Positions 1-14,900 of a stretch of 64,000 nt of DNA are shown here, one piece after another. Numbering within the stretch: the first letter of the stretch is position 1; every line of letters begins with the position of its first letter. This stretch comes from Lineus longissimus. Taxonomy: Eukaryota; Nemertea; Pilidiophora; Heteronemertea; Lineidae. Location: positions 746,001 through 810,000 of the forward strand of contig NC_088324.1 in the NCBI RefSeq assembly GCF_910592395.1, read 5' to 3'. The notes beneath the pieces are model-generated. The model ran no database searches. It saw nothing but the letters and a program-made list of their open reading frames with translations, and was not told where the DNA came from. The translations under genes were made by a program, and so were the position numbers.

Positions 1-50
1 TCCACAGGTGAGGTGTCATTTATAACGGCACCCATACTTGCTGCACTTAC

Positions 51-3000
51 GTTTCGTGCATTTGAATCCATCTCCTTGGTATCTTTTCTTGCAGACACAG
101 GTATAGACCCCTTTGTCTCCAGGTCTGCATACAGCATCCTTGCCACAAGGTTTAAGCTCACTGGACCCTAGCTTGGCGACTGATCCTACTTTGATACACT
201 TATAAAGTGTCGTGCAGTCGGAGCTTATGCGCTCATCACCAATCTGATAGGTAAAAAGAATTGTTGACAATATCAGCATATGCAGAACAATGAAAAGCCC
301 CACTACATGCTCTGGTCTCTGCAATCCTGATGAGATTACGTAATACCGAAAAAGAGACGAAGCAAAGTCCATATAGTCTTTTCCTCATAAGAGTAGCAAT
401 ATAAGCAGAAGTACTTATGAAATGGTTGATGAAGGTAACATTGTCTTAGACGGCGAGGGGGGCGATTTCTTCGTTTATGCAGTTAAGGGTCAAGAGTTAG
501 ACACGATCTGACTCAGTAAGGTTCTACTCATTACCCACCGTGTAATAGTTTTTGTCTGCATCCCAACAGCCACATGACTGCTCGGGGACACACGAATCAC
601 CATCTCGGAGGAAGCCTTTACTACACTTGCAGCCTTCCATCAACTCATCCTCACAGAAGATTGGTTCGGGCTTGATACACGTCGGTTGGCACGGACGCAT
701 CTTTGACTCATATACGCTGTTAGCAGGGCACTTCATTGCTGGAAAATGACATTGATATTAATCGTATATTAACAGTAAAAAGAGAACAAGGTAGAGACCA
801 TTCGATAATGAAGTGAAAACTGTGATGATAATTTTAACGTCTTCATGCTTGTTTTAAGGATGTCAGGAAAGGTCTCATCATTTACAATGGCCTCACATCA
901 GAGCCACTGCCCAAACACCAGAATCACACAACACGAGTCAATGGACGCAGGCGCTGACCAAACACAAGATCCCCAAGAGCCAATTTACTCGGGTTGAAAC
1001 CAGACGCTCTTGGCATTTACCAGATCCTAGAGCCAATGGACCCACTCCAGATGCACTGGAACAACGCTAGCACCACTTGCTCCACACCGAAGCCAAATGG
1101 TTCTTGATTTTCGAACTTCTGTGACCAGTTGCTGTAGGCATAGCGTGACCTCAGGAATATTCCCCAATCAAATTGAGGGTTACAAGGCTAGAACTTCATT
1201 GGTTCCATTTTGATATTCGACAAGCAATCGGAAGGCCATTATTGTAGATTTGCAGCCAAAGCATCTTTTTGAAAAGCAGAATCAGTCAAACTTACGACAG
1301 AATGTGGTTGTTCTCCAAACCTTCGAAGGTTGGTAACCATTCAACTGACATTCGCTGGCGAATTCTCCCACATCAGCGCATATCACTTCTTTAATGGACT
1401 CGGGTTTGTCCACAAAAGCGCAAGCATCTATCTTGCAAGCAGCAAAGGCTGACTTCCAGTCTACCTTTCCGCTCTTGATGCACTCTGCGAATGGTCCAGT
1501 GGTTGACTTGATGTAACCGCAGTACGTGTCTGATGCAATGAGGGCATTGTTCTTATCCGAACATTTGATGACAGGATCCTCGCTCTTCTTACAGCTAAAG
1601 TATCAACACTATTAAATTCGACTTCTATTTAGAATGAATGCAAAAATCTGCTATATGGTAAGACTTCCAAATTCATCTTACCTCTCTGGACGAACTATTC
1701 GAAAGGATATCACGAATAAGCTGTCGCCCACCTGTCTTATTTGAATGTGACGGTACTCATGACCGCAAGTAAAGGCTATCTGTTTGTATTCAACAAAGGG
1801 CGAATACTATTCTAAACCTTTCGATGTAATTCTGACATCGGTTGAATATTGCAGGATCCGGATTCAGATAAGACATAGTGTGGTTTGTTATGTATGTTAT
1901 CAAGTTTTTATAAAGACCTACTTGATGTTATCAAGCATAGAACTTATTATTTTCAAGGTAAACAACCGATTTCTTTTGTTTTATTTGATCATATTTCGAA
2001 CGGCTTGTTTGAAACATACACTTACGTAACTAATGGCACATCCGAGTCATCGGGAACCTGATAATTATTGAAGCTAGTCAAGGCATCTGCCATTCCATCG
2101 CAGTCACCACACATTCCAGTAAGCTTTCCAGCACCTCCATACTGCCAGTGGCCAAGAGATGTCACAATACCTCCATATTGACCACCGAATGACAAAGCGA
2201 AGGAACAGGTTGGCACTGATATCTTAAAGTCGTTGGCTCCAGATTTTGTGGCACTGAGAGTATGTCCGCCTTTGAGTTTGAGGTTAAAGGGCATTCTTTG
2301 TGTGAGGCCACTGACCTGCAGAACAAAGTTGTGCTGACTTGTTAGAGAGTGATGCAATGCCCCATATAACTGGCTAACATAAATTGTTAGATTAGTCGAT
2401 GGTTGTATCGCAACTTCTGTTTGTTCAAAAATGGCTTATTATAAACCGCGAGATGAGAAATCGCGAAATCGCGAGATAAGCAATCATCATTTTCTACTTC
2501 CCTCGATCATGACAATCACCATTTCTAACGCTGCTGTCCACTTCTCAATTCGATGAGAGTAGGGCCAAATACAATACAAAGGCTACATGCAACTGCACGT
2601 TCATCTTGACCACAAGGGTTTTTGCAACTTATCAAGATATACTCTGATATAATATCGCGAGGTTCAGTATGCAGTATGAATCAGGATTATTTTCCCGTTA
2701 GGCCTGGCGGCACAAGTCACCATACACATGATTGACCGATAACACAGGGCATGTACCTGGTGAACGTCTGGTCATCGCTAAAAATAGCGCAGGATAGTCT
2801 GACCATCGAAAGTAGGCTATAAGTTAGGTTAAATTCCACACATCGCAGAGCGGAGTCTATTTCATTTGGCCAATCAAAACAGGGATAACTCCAGACTACA
2901 GCCTCGGTCTCATAAATGTTCGCCTTTTCAGGTTCCATATTTGCAATACATCCTCTGGCGCATGTTACTCTCACAGAGGTTGGCATCTCAAGATTTCGCA

Positions 3001-5203
3001 TTCCGCATCTCGCGGTTTATAATTAGCCGGTAAAAATACCATTACACTTCAGTATATTGACTGAACATTGCTTGTATTTTGATTTCGCCTGTCACATGCA
3101 AATAACGCGAAAAACCCCAATGAGAAACAAGTGAGATGTAAACGCTCTTGGATCCAAACATCTTATTAGAGTGTGCAGATCGAGATTCTGTCTTGATGAA
3201 AGAAAAATGAACCACCACAACAATATGACAGTTCTAGCAATTTATCAAACAGCTCAAATTCATCAAAAAAAGGGTGGAGCATATACTAGTATATGAGAAC
3301 GTACCCTAGTCCATCCGTCCTTGTGAAGTCTGACAACGAAACCTCCCATCTTCAGGTCCATCATCCTACCGAAAGACACAATTGTGTTGCCTCGATATTC
3401 GTTCTTCACCTCAATGGAGAAGGAACACGCGACGTCAGAGTTGGTCGTCTTGGAGAAGACGTATTTACAGACACCCATGAAGTCGATCATTCTGGTAAAA
3501 TCGTCGTAACGATGGTAATGGGGATCTCCCCAAGCCTTGCAGGTGCAGATTTCTAGTGGATAAAACAGACGGAGAGCTACACTTAGTATACATCAAACAT
3601 CAATAATCTACATGCATCAATTTGTGCTGAGGAGACAATCAACTTCGCCACATAGTTTGGAATCAAATGAGTCTAAACACGCCTGATATACAATTTGACT
3701 TACCGTTATGATGCACCGATAATTGAATACATGTCGTTTGGATAAACGACTTTCAAGAGCAACACTTTGAGAACCAAGACAAAGTTTTAACGCGTTGTAT
3801 CATTTCTACAGAGGCATTTTTATCACTAATCAATTAGTTCGTTATTGGTTATTCAAACTCAATTCCAAAGACGGACTTACTTTCTGTACAACTCTTCAAT
3901 CTGAGATCCCATGATTTCGGTGGAGTACAACCTGAAGTGAATGAAAACAAGAAAATGTGTATTTAGCCTCGAGGTTAAGAACGAACACCTCTTGATGAGT
4001 AATCGAAATTAAAATGTCATGTAACATCTCCAAGCAAAGCTGAATGTAGATAGACAGTAGTGACTACGTGGCTTCGGTAATGTTAACAACTGCTTGCCTT
4101 GAACCAGACTTTTCCCTTCAGTGTTTTGTCTATTCTATCATCGTCTCTGAACAGCGTACAGGCTACACTACATCTGACAAACTATTTAATGTATCAACAA
4201 ATCATTTGATGTACGAGCACTTTTTCAGATTGAACATCTTGGAATCCATAATTTGAAATTTAAGGATTCGGAATTAAGGCTTCGGTGAATTATATCTTTT
4301 TACATTGAATATCCTCCAATATAATGAACTATACTTACGAGCAACACAGTCTCCTTTCTTCAACATGTCAGAAGGTTTACACCCTGAAGGTAAAATTTGA
4401 ACGGAATAACTTTTATACTCTGGCTTTTCCAAATATATCTCCAAAAGGATATATGAACTTCATTAATATAATTATCAGGTCGGAGTATACATTCTAACAT
4501 TAAAACCTAACCATCATCACATTCGCAATCACGAAAATCTTAATGACTGCCACCAACGGTCCTTGGATGTCGAGGCCAAGGACCACGGCACTAGTATCTC
4601 CCAGGCTTCATCATCAGTAATCGTAATCGTGCGTTTGTTATTATACAGTTATTGAGATAAGACATACATACTGTCTACACATCGTTTGGTCGGGATGTTC
4701 CATAACTGAGACTCGGTGCACCCTAGAGAAAAAGGTAAAGCATTAAACGACAGTTAATGGTTACGAAACTTCATTCAGCTTGGAGTGGATTCTATTTTGA
4801 AACCACCTGGTGTTTGCGTATTAATGTACAAACTCATGGCTTAAGGAATTCACACCGAACTTGCGCGTCACTCTATCATGAATGAGATCGCGATGGTTAA
4901 GTAGCTTTGGCAAAGCCTTTGGTGAGGTCGCATCCAAAAAGCGAGTGCAGATAATGAAAACGAGTTGCAACGCATTTATTATACAACACTGTTTTAACAC
5001 AGTCGAGCTGCCTCAAGAGGATAAACTACAGCCGGAGAAAGACAGATATATTTAAAAGGATAAGTGCTATGTTATAGGCTAATCCTGTGATGTCTCATAC
5101 TCACTCGGTGTGCAGATCTTCTTGGTGTCATCCCAGATCTCCTCTGGAGCGCAGCGGTTGACACATTTATCCCCCGTCCATCTCTTTGCAACATTTGTGC
5201 ATT
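51..5203 (-). CDS. Module A: Cys micro-exons, VWD, C8, TIL, EGF-like (about 492 aa)
   Basis: Nine exons in transcript order: 5105-5203, 4672-4722, 4339-4383 and 3881-3931 (Cys-rich micro-exons), 3305-3552 (VWD first half), 2026-2315 (VWD second half), 1296-1594 (C8), 539-738 (TIL), 51-243 (EGF-like). The VWD start shows WGDPHYHRYDDF, the classic CxxxGDPHYxxxD signature, and its end shows GMCGDCDG, equivalent to GLCGNxDG. C8 contains CAFVDKPESI and regularly spaced cysteines. TIL starts at MKCPANSVYE and carries the Cys-dense TIL pattern. The last exon reads KDAVCRPGDKGVYTC then QGDGFKC, an EGF-type six-Cys domain. The donor at 49-50 (GTAAGT) shows that translation continues outside the window. 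The TIL exon's 3' end is ambiguous: only ACG|GTGGGT keeps the frame into the EGF exon, although a better-looking donor lies 4 nt downstream. Confidence 0.82.
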
Positions 5204-5937
5204 CTTGAAGAAAAAGGAAGTTAATTACTGGCAGTTGAAAACCTCTTCCTCTCCCTAGTTAATGTTTAATCTTTCAACAGAAAAACACTTGAAACTTGTA
5301 AACTTTAGTGCACCCTTTCGGTCGTGTGGATGGAGATCCGTTTGCAATATCGTTTATGAAGGAAAATGATAACAAGTTTACGAAGACACGCAAAGGGATG
5401 GCAAATTTGGCAAAAATATTGGCCTTTGTAGGGATGAACCAAAGGACGTTCCGATGCTTGTATAGATAACTGCAGCATATGAAAGATGCTAAGATACGCA
5501 CTTCGTGGAAACAGAGTTTTGTAAAGAAAACTAATGGTATCATTTGGTTGGGATGTATAGGGGCAAGGAAAACATATTACGGATACTCTAAACATGTTGA
5601 CATAACCATGGAAAGCACATGACAGGAGCTTTCTAATCGTTTCATCCATGGACAACCCTCGTGGCGTCTGCTAGCGAGTTTATACCAGTCACGAAACAGA
5701 GTTTGTGAAGAGAACCGATGGTTCCATTCGGTCTGGATGTATACAGTAGGGGCAAGGAAAACATATTACGAATACTCTAAACATGTTGACATAACCATGG
5801 AAAGCACATGACTGATGGTCCCAGACGACCTTCGTGGCGTGTGCTAGCGAGTTTATACTAGTCACGAGGGGATATATCAAGTTCGTTTCAACAGGTGAGG
5901 TGTCATTCTTAACGGTACCCATACTTGCTGCACTTAC

Positions 5938-8900
5938 GTTTCGTGCACTGGAATCCATCTCCTTGGTATCTTTTCTTGCAGCCACAGGTATATACCCCTT
6001 TGTCTCCAGGTCTGCATTCAGCATCCTTGCCACAAGGTTTAAGCTCACTGGACCCTAGCTTGGCGACTGATCCTACTTTGATACACTTGTAAAGTGTCGT
6101 GCAGTCGGAGCTTATGCGCTCATCGCCAATCTAATAGGAAAAAAGTGTTCACAATATCAGCAGATGGAGTACAATGAAAAGCCCCACTACATGCTTTGGT
6201 CTCTGCAATCCTGATGAGATTACGTCATACCGAAAAAGAGAAGAAGCAAAGACCGTATAGTTATTTCCTCATAAGAGTAGCAATATAAGCAGAACTACTT
6301 ATCAAATGGTTGATGAAGGTAACATTGTCTTAGACGGCGAGGGGGGCGATTTCTTTGTTTATGCAGTTTAGGGTGAAGAGTTAGACACGATCTGACTCAG
6401 TAAGGTTCTACTCATTACCCACCGTGTAATAGTTTTTGTCTGCATCCCAACAGCCACATGACTGCTCGGGGACACACGAATCACCATCTCGGATGAAGCC
6501 TTTATTACACTTGCAGCCTTCCATCAACTCATCTTCACAGAAGATTGGTTCGGGCTTGATACACGTCGGTTGGCATGGACGCATCTTGGACTCATATACG
6601 CTGTTAGCAGGGCACTTCATTGCTGGAAAATGACATTGATATTAATCGTATATTAACAGTAAAAAGAGAACAAGGTAGAGACCATTCGATAATAAAGTGA
6701 AAACTGTGATGATGGTTTTAACGTCTACATGCTTGTTTTAAGGATGTCAGGAAAGGTCTCATCATTTGCAATGCGCTCACATCAGAGCCACTGCCCCAAC
6801 ACCAGAATTTCACAACACGAGTCAATGGATGCTGGCGCTGACCAAACACAAGATCCACAAGAGCCAATTTACTCGGGTTGAAACCAGACGCTCTTGGCAT
6901 TTACCAGATCCTAGAGCCAATGGACCCACTCCAGATGCACTGGAACAACGCCAGCACCACTTGCTCCACACCGAAGCCAAATGGTTCTTGATTTTCGAAC
7001 TTCTGTGACCAGTTGCCTTAGGCATAGCGTGACCTCAGGAATATTCCCCAATCAAATTGAGGGTTACAAGGCTAGAACTTCATTGGTTCCATTTTGATAT
7101 TCGACAAATAATCGGTAGGCCATTATTGTAGATTTGAAGCCAAAGCCTCTTTTTGAAAAGCAGAATGAGTCAAACTTACGACAGAATGTGGTTGTTCTCC
7201 AAACCTTCGAAGGTTGGTAACCATTCAGCTGACATTCGCTGGCGAATTCTCCCACATCAGCGCATATCACTTCTTTAATGGACTCGGGTTTGTCCACAAA
7301 AGCGCAAGCATCTATCTGGCAAGCAGCATAGGCTGACTTCCAGTCTACCTTTCCGCTCTTGATGCACTCTGCGAATGGTCCAGTGGTTGACTTGATGTAA
7401 CCGCAGTACGTGTCTGATGCAATGAGGGCATTGTTCTTATCCGAACATTTGATGACTGGATCCTCGCTCTTCTTACAGCTAAAGTATCAACACTATTAAA
7501 TTCGACTTCTATTTGGAATGAATACAAAAATCTGCTGTATGGTAAGACTTCCAAAGTCATCCTACCTCTCTGGACGAACTATTCTAAAGGATATCACGAA
7601 TTAGCTGTCGCCCACCTGTCTTATTTGAATGTGACGGTGTAACATCTGTGGTTGTTCCCCATGTTTCAGTGTTTCCAAACAATAGGCAGCTAGAGAGACC
7701 ATGACTTTTCAATAGGGGGGATACACAGAAATACTCGTCAATCTATTTTTGAGCATTCCCAAACAATGAGGGGAAACACTCAAAAACAGAAACACTCAAA
7801 AACATTACAACGGTACTCATGACCGCAAGTAAAGGCTATCTGTTTGTATTCAACAAAGGGCGAATACTATTCTAAACCTTTCGATGTAATTCTGACATCG
7901 GTTGAATATTGCAGGATCCATATTCAGATAAGACATAGTGTGGTTTGTTATATATGTTATCAAGTATGTATAAAGACCTACTTGATGTTATCAAGCATAG
8001 AACTTATTATTTTCAAGGTAAACAACCGATTTCTTTTGTTTTATTTGATCATATTTCAAACGGCTTGTTTGAAATATACACTTACTTAACTAATGGCACA
8101 TCCGAGTCATCGGGAACCTGATAATTATTGAAGCTAGTCAAGGCATCTGCCATTCCATCGCAGTCACCACACATTCCAGTAAGCTTTCCAGCACCTCCAT
8201 ACTGCCAGTGGCCAAGAGATGTCACAATACCTCCATATTGACCACCGAATGACAAAGCGAAGGAACAGGTTGGCACTGATATCTTAAAGTCGTTGGCACC
8301 AGATTTTGTGGCACTGAGAGTATGTCCGTCTTTGAGTTTGAGGTTAAAGGGCATTCTTTGTGTGAGGCCACTGACCTGCAGAACAAAGTTGTGGTGACTT
8401 GTTAGAGAGTAATGCAATGTCCCGTATAACTGGATAACATAAGTTTTTAGATTAGTCGATGGGTGTATCGAAATCGCGAGATAAGTAATCATTATTTTCT
8501 ACTTCCCTCGATCATGACAATCACCATTTCCAACGCTGCTGTTTACTTCTCAATTTAATGAGAGTACGGCCGAATATGATACAAAGCCTACATGCAACTG
8601 CACGTTCATCTTGACCACTAGGATTTTTGCAACTTATCAAGATATGCTGTGAGTATAATACCGCGAAGTTCAGTATGCAGTATGAATCAAGATTATTTTC
8701 CCGTTAGGCCTGGCGGCACAAGTCACCATACACATGATTGACTGATAACACAGGGCATGTACCTGGTGAACGTCTGGTCATCGCTAAAAATAGCGCAGGA
8801 TAGTCTGACCATCGAAAGTAGGCTATAAGTTAGGTTAAATTCCACACATCGCAGAGCGGAGTCTATTTCATTTGGCCAATCAAAACAGGGATAACTCCAG

Positions 8901-11216
8901 ACTACAGCCTCGGTCTCATAAATGTTCGCCTTTTCAGGTTCCATATTTGCAATACATCCTCTGGCGCATGTTACTCTCACAGAGGTTGGCATCTCAAGAT
9001 TTCGCATTCCGCATCTCGCAGTTTATAATTAGCCGGTAAAAATACCATTACACTTCAGTATATTGACTGAACATTGCTTGTATTTTGATTTCGCCTGTCA
9101 CATGCAAACAACGCGAAAAAACCCCAATGAGAAACAAGTGAGATGTAAACGCTCTTGGATCCAAACATCTTATTAGAGTGTGTAGATCGAGATTCTGTCT
9201 TGATGAAAGAAAAATGAACCACCACAACAATATGACAGTTCTAGCAATTTATCAAACAGCTCAAATTCATCAAAAAAAGGGTGGAGCATATACTAGTACA
9301 TGTATATGAGAACGTACCCTAGTCCATCCGTCCTTGTGAAGTCTGACAACGAAACCTCCCATCTTCAGGTCCATCATCCTACCGAAAGACACAATTGTGT
9401 TGCCTCGATATTCGTTCTTCACCTCAATGGAGAAGGAACACGCGACGTCAGAGTTGGTCGTCTTGGAGAAGACGTATTTACAGACACCCATGAAGTCGAT
9501 CATTCTGGTAAAATCGTCGTAACGATGGTAATGGGGATCTCCCCAAGCCTTGCAGGTGCAGATTTCTAGTGGATAAAACAGACGGAGAGCTACACTTAGT
9601 ATACATCAAACATCAATAATCTACATGCATCAATTTGTGCTGAGGAGACAATCAACTTCGCCACATAGTTTGGAATCAAATGAGTCTAAACACGCCTGAT
9701 ATACAATTTGACTTACCGTTATGATGCACCGATAATTGAATACATGTCGTTTGGATAAACGACTTTCAAGAGCAACACTTTGAGAACCAAGACAAAGTTT
9801 TAACGCGTTGTATCATTTCTACAGAGGCATTTTTATCACTAATCAATTAGTTCGTTATTGGTTATTCAAACTCAATTCCAAAGACGGACTTACTTTCTGT
9901 ACAACTCTTCAATCTGAGATCCCATGATTTCGGTGGAGTACAACCTGAAGTGAAGGAAAACAAAAAAATGTGTATTTGGCCTCGAGGTTAAGAACGAACA
10001 CCTCTTGATGAGTGATCGAAATTAAAATGTCATGTAACATCTCCAAGCAAAGCTGAATGTAGATAGACAGTAGTGACTACGTGGCTTCGAAAATGTTAAC
10101 AACTGCTTGCCTTGAACCAGACTTTTCCCTTCAGTGTTTTGTCTATTCTACCATCGTCTCTGAACAGCGTACAGGCTACACTACATCTGACAAAGTATTT
10201 AATGTATCAACAAATCATTTGATGTACGAGCACTTTTTCAGATTGAACATCTTGGAATCCATAATTTGAAATTTAAGGATTCGGAATTAAGGCTTCGGCG
10301 AATTATATCTTTTTACATTGAATATCCTCCAATATAATGAACTATACTTACGAGCAACACAGTCTCCTTTCTTCAACATGTCAGAAGGTTTACACCCTGA
10401 AGGTAAAATTTGAACGGAATAACTTTTATACTCTGGCTTTTCCAAATATATCTCCAAAAGGATATATGAACTTCATTAATATAATTATCAGGTCGGAGTA
10501 TACATTCTAACATTAAAACCTAACCATCATCACATTCACAATCACGAAAATCTTAATGACTGCCACCAACGGTCCTTGGATGTCGAGGCCAAGGACCACG
10601 GCACTAGTATCTCCCAGGCTTCATCATCAGTAATCGTAATCGTGCGTTTGTTATTATACAGTTATTGAGATAAGACATACATACTGTCTACACATCGTTT
10701 GGTCGGGATGTTCCATAACTGAGACTCGGTGCACCCTAGAGAAAAAGGTAAAGCATTAAACGACAGTTAATGGTTACGAAACTTCATTCAGCTTGGAGTG
10801 GATTCTATTTTGAAACCACCTGGTGTTTGCGTATTAATGTACAAACTCATGGCTTAAGGAATTCACACCGAACTTGCGCGTCACTCTATCATGAATGAGA
10901 TCGCGATGGTTAAGTAGCTTTGGCAAAGCCTTTGGTGAGGTCGCATCCAAAAAGCGAGTGCAGATAATGAAAACGAGTTGCAACGCATTTAACATACAAC
11001 ACTGTTTTACCACAGTCGAGCTGCCTCAAGAGGATAAACTACAGCCGGAGAAAGACAGATATATTTAAAAGGATAAGTGCTATGTTATAGGCTAATCCTG
11101 TGATGTCTCATACTCACTCGGTGTGCAGATCTTCTTGGTGTCATCCCAGATCTCCTCTGGAGCGCAGCGGTTGACACATTTATCCCCCGTCCATCTCTTT
11201 GCAACATTTGTGCATT
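5938..11216 (-). CDS. Module B: Cys micro-exons, VWD, C8, TIL, EGF-like (about 492 aa)
   Basis: Exons in transcript order: 11118-11216, 10685-10735, 10352-10396 and 9894-9944 (Cys micro-exons), 9318-9565 and 8086-8375 (VWD), 7180-7478 (C8), 6423-6622 (TIL), 5938-6130 (EGF-like). All coding lengths equal those of module A (99, 51, 45, 51, 248, 290, 299, 200, 193 nt). Residue changes are few, for example CNKGFI in TIL where A has CSKGFL, and YTCGC in EGF where A has YTCVC. Introns are also nearly identical to module A, showing a recent duplication or continuing gene conversion. The intron between C8 and the VWD second half carries a roughly 175-bp MITE-like insertion at about 7636-7811 that modules A and C lack at this place. 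Confidence 0.82.
7636..7811. mobile_element. Small MITE-like insertion in an intron of module B
   Basis: Modules A and C read GTGACGGTACTCATG here. Module B is interrupted after GTGAC by about 175 bp that begin GGTGTAACATC and end ACATTACAAC. The insert is the reverse complement of the 14768-14927 insert in module C, so both are copies of one family. Ends carry a short GGTGTAA-type inverted terminus, degenerate on the right. The target duplication is too short to assign safely. Confidence 0.7.
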
Positions 11217-11950
11217 CTTGAAGAAAAAGGAAGTTAATTACTGGCAGTTGAAAACCTCTTCCTCTCCCTAGTTAATGTTTAATCTTTCAACAGAAAAACA
11301 CTTGAAACTTGTAAACTTTAGTGCACCCTTTCGGTCGTGTGGATGGAGATCCGTTAGCAATATCGTTTATGAAGGAAAATGATAACAAGTTTACGAAGTC
11401 ACGCAAAGGGATGGCAGATTTGGCAAAAATATTGGCCTTTGTAGGGATGAACCAAAGGACGTTCCGATGCTTGTATAGATAACTGCAGCATATGAAGGAT
11501 GCTAAGATACGCACTTCGTGGAAACAGAGTTTTGTAAAGAAAACTAATGGTATCATTTGGTTGGGATGTATAGGGGCAAGGAAAACATATTACGGATACT
11601 CTAAACATGTTGACATAACCATGGAAAGCACATGACAGGAGCTTTCTAATCGTTTCATCCATGGACAACCCTCGTGGCGTCTGCTAGTGAGTTTATACCA
11701 GTCACGAAACAGAGTTTGTGAAGAGAACCGATGGTTCCATTCGGTCTGGATGTATACAGTAGGGGCAAGGAAAACATATTACGAATACTCTAAACATGTT
11801 GACATAACCATGGAAAGCACATGACTGATGGTCCCAGACGACCTTCGTGGCGTGTGCTAGCGAGTTTATACTAGTCACGAGGGGATATATCAAGTTCGTT
11901 TCAACAGGTGAGGTGTCATTCTTAACGGTACCCATACTTGCTGCACTTAC

Positions 11951-14900
11951 GTTTCGTGCACTGGAATCCATCTCCTTGGTATCTTTTCTTGCAGCCACAG
12001 GTATAGACCCCTTTGTCTCCAGGTCTGCATTCAGCATCCTTGCCACAAGGTTTAAGCTCACTGGACCCTAGCTTGGCGACTGATCCTACTTTGATACACT
12101 TGTAAAGTGTCGTGCAGTCGGAGCTTATGCGCTCATCACCAATCTAATAGGAAAAAAGTGTTCACAATATCAGCAGATGGAGTACAATGAAAAGCCCCAC
12201 TACATGCTTTGGTCTCTGCAATCCTGGTGAGATTACGTCATACCGAAAAAGAGAAGAAGAAAATACCGTACAGTTTTTTCCTCATAAGAGTAGCAATATA
12301 AGCAGAAGTACTTATCAAATGGTTGATGAAGGTAACATTGTCTTAGACGGCGAGGGGGGCGATTTCTTCGTTTATGCAGTTTAGGGTCAAGAGTTAGACA
12401 CGATCTGACTCAGTAAGGTTCTACTCATTACCCACCGTGTAATAGTTTTTGTCTGCATCCCAACAGCCACATGACTGCTCGGGGACACACGAATCACCAT
12501 CTCGGATGAAGCCTTTATTACACTTGCAGCCTTCCATCAACTCATCCTCACAGAAGATCGGTTCGGGCTTGATACACGTCGGTTGGCATGGACGCATCTT
12601 GGACTCATATACGCTGTTAGCAGGGCACTTCATTGCTGGAAAATGACATTGATATTAATCGTATATTAACAGTAAAAAGAGAACAAGGTAGAGACCATTC
12701 GATAATAAAGTGAAAACTGTGATGATAGTTTTAACGTCTACATGCTTGTTTTAAGGATGTCAGGAAAGGTCTCATCATTTACAATGGACTCACATCAGAG
12801 CCACTGCCCAAACACCAAAATCACACAAGACGAGTCAATGGACGCAGGCGCTGACCAAACACAAGATCCCCAAGAGCCAATTTACTAGGGTTGAAGTCAG
12901 ACGCTCTTGGCATTTACCAGATCCTAGAGCCAATGGACCCACTCCAGATGCACTGGAACAACGCCAGCACCACTGGCTCCACACCGAAGCCAAATGGTTC
13001 TTGATTTTCGAACTTCTGTGACCAGTTGCCTTAGGCATAGCCTGACCTCAGGAATATTCCCCAATCAAATTGAGGGTTACAAGGCTAGAACTTCATTGGT
13101 TCCATTTTGATATTCGACAAGCAATCGGAAGGCCATTATTGTAGATTTGCAGCCAAAGCCTCTTTTTGAAAAGCAAAATTAGTCAAACTTACGACAGAAT
13201 GTGGTTGTTCTCCAAACCTTAGAAGGTTGGTAACCATTCAACTGACATTCGCTGGCGAATTCTCCCACATCAGCGCATATCACTTCTTTAATGGACTCGG
13301 GTTTGTCCACAAAAGCGCAAGCATCTATCTGGCAAGCAGCATAGGCTGACTTCCAATCTACCTGTCCGCTCTTGATGCACTCTGCGAATGGTCCAGTGGT
13401 TGACTTGATGTAACCGCAGTACGTGTCTGATGCAATGAGGGCATTGTTCTTATCCGAACATTTGATGACTGGATCCTCGCTCTTCTTACAGCTAAAGTAT
13501 CAACACTATTAAATTCGACTTCTATTTAGAATGAATACAAAAATCTGCTATATGGTAAGACTTCCAAATTCATCTTACCTCTCTGGACGAACTATTCTAA
13601 AGGATATCACGAATAAGCTGTCGCCCACCTGTCTTATTTGAATGTGACGGTACTCATGACCGCAAGTAAAGGCTATCTGTTCGTATTCAACAAAGGGCGA
13701 ATACTATTCTAAACCTTTCGATGTATTTCTGACATCGGTTGAATATTGCAGGATCCGGATTCAGATAAGACATAGTGTGGTTTGTTATATATGTTATCAA
13801 GTATATATAAAGACCTACTTGATGTTATCAAGCATAGAACTTATTATTTTCAAGGTATACAACCGATTTCTTTTGTTTTATTTGATCATATTTCAAACGG
13901 CTTGTTTGAAACATACACTTACTTAACTAATGGCACATCCGAGTCATCGGGAACCTGATAATTATTGAAGCTAGTCAAGGCATCTGCCATTCCATCGCAG
14001 TCACCACACATTCCAGTAAGCTTTCCAGCTCCTCCATACTGCCAGTGGCCAAGAGATGTCACAATACCTCCATATTGACCACCGAATGACAAAGCGAAGG
14101 AACAGGTTGGCACTGATATCTTAAAGTCGTTGGCTCCAGATTTTGTGGCACTGAGAGTATGTCCGCCTTTGAGTTTGAGGTTAAAGGGCATTCTTTGTGT
14201 GAGGCCACTGACCTGCAGAACAAAGTTGTGCTGACTTGTTAGAGAGTAATGCAATGTCCAATATAACTGGCTAACATAAATTGTTAGATTAGTCGATGGT
14301 TGTATCGCAACTTCTGTTTGTTCAAAAATGGCTTATTATAAACCGCGAGATGAGAAATCGCGAAATCGCGAGATAAGTAATCATCATTTTCTACTTCCCT
14401 CGATCATGACAATCACCATTTCTAACGCTGCTGTCCACTTCTCAATTCGATGAGGGAAGGGCCGAAGACAATTCAAAGGCTACATGCAACTGCATGTTCT
14501 TTTTGACCACAAGGGTTTTTGCAACTTATCAAGATATGCTGTGAGTATAATATCGCGAGGTTCAGTATGCAGTATGAATCAAGATTATTTCCCCGTTGCG
14601 CCTGGCGGCACAAGTCACCATACACATGATTGACCGATAACACAGGGCATGTACCTGGTGAACGTCTGGTCATCGCTAAAAATAGCACGGGATAGTCTGA
14701 CCATCGAAAGTAGGCTATAAGTTAGGTTAAATTCCACACATCGCAGAGCGGAGTCTATTTCAATGCCGGTGTAATGTTTTTGAGTGTTTCCCCTCATTGT
14801 TTGAGAACGCTCAAAAATAGATTGACGAGTTTTTCTGTGTGTCCCCCCTATTGAAAAGTCATGGTCTCTCTAGCTGCCTATTGTTTGGAAACACTGAAAC

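Noticed and set aside
5689-6048. 119-codon minus ORF (and 11702-12061)
   Set aside because: Wrong frame over the EGF exon. The frame continuing KDAECRPGDKGVYTC with the GTAAGT donor is the coding one.
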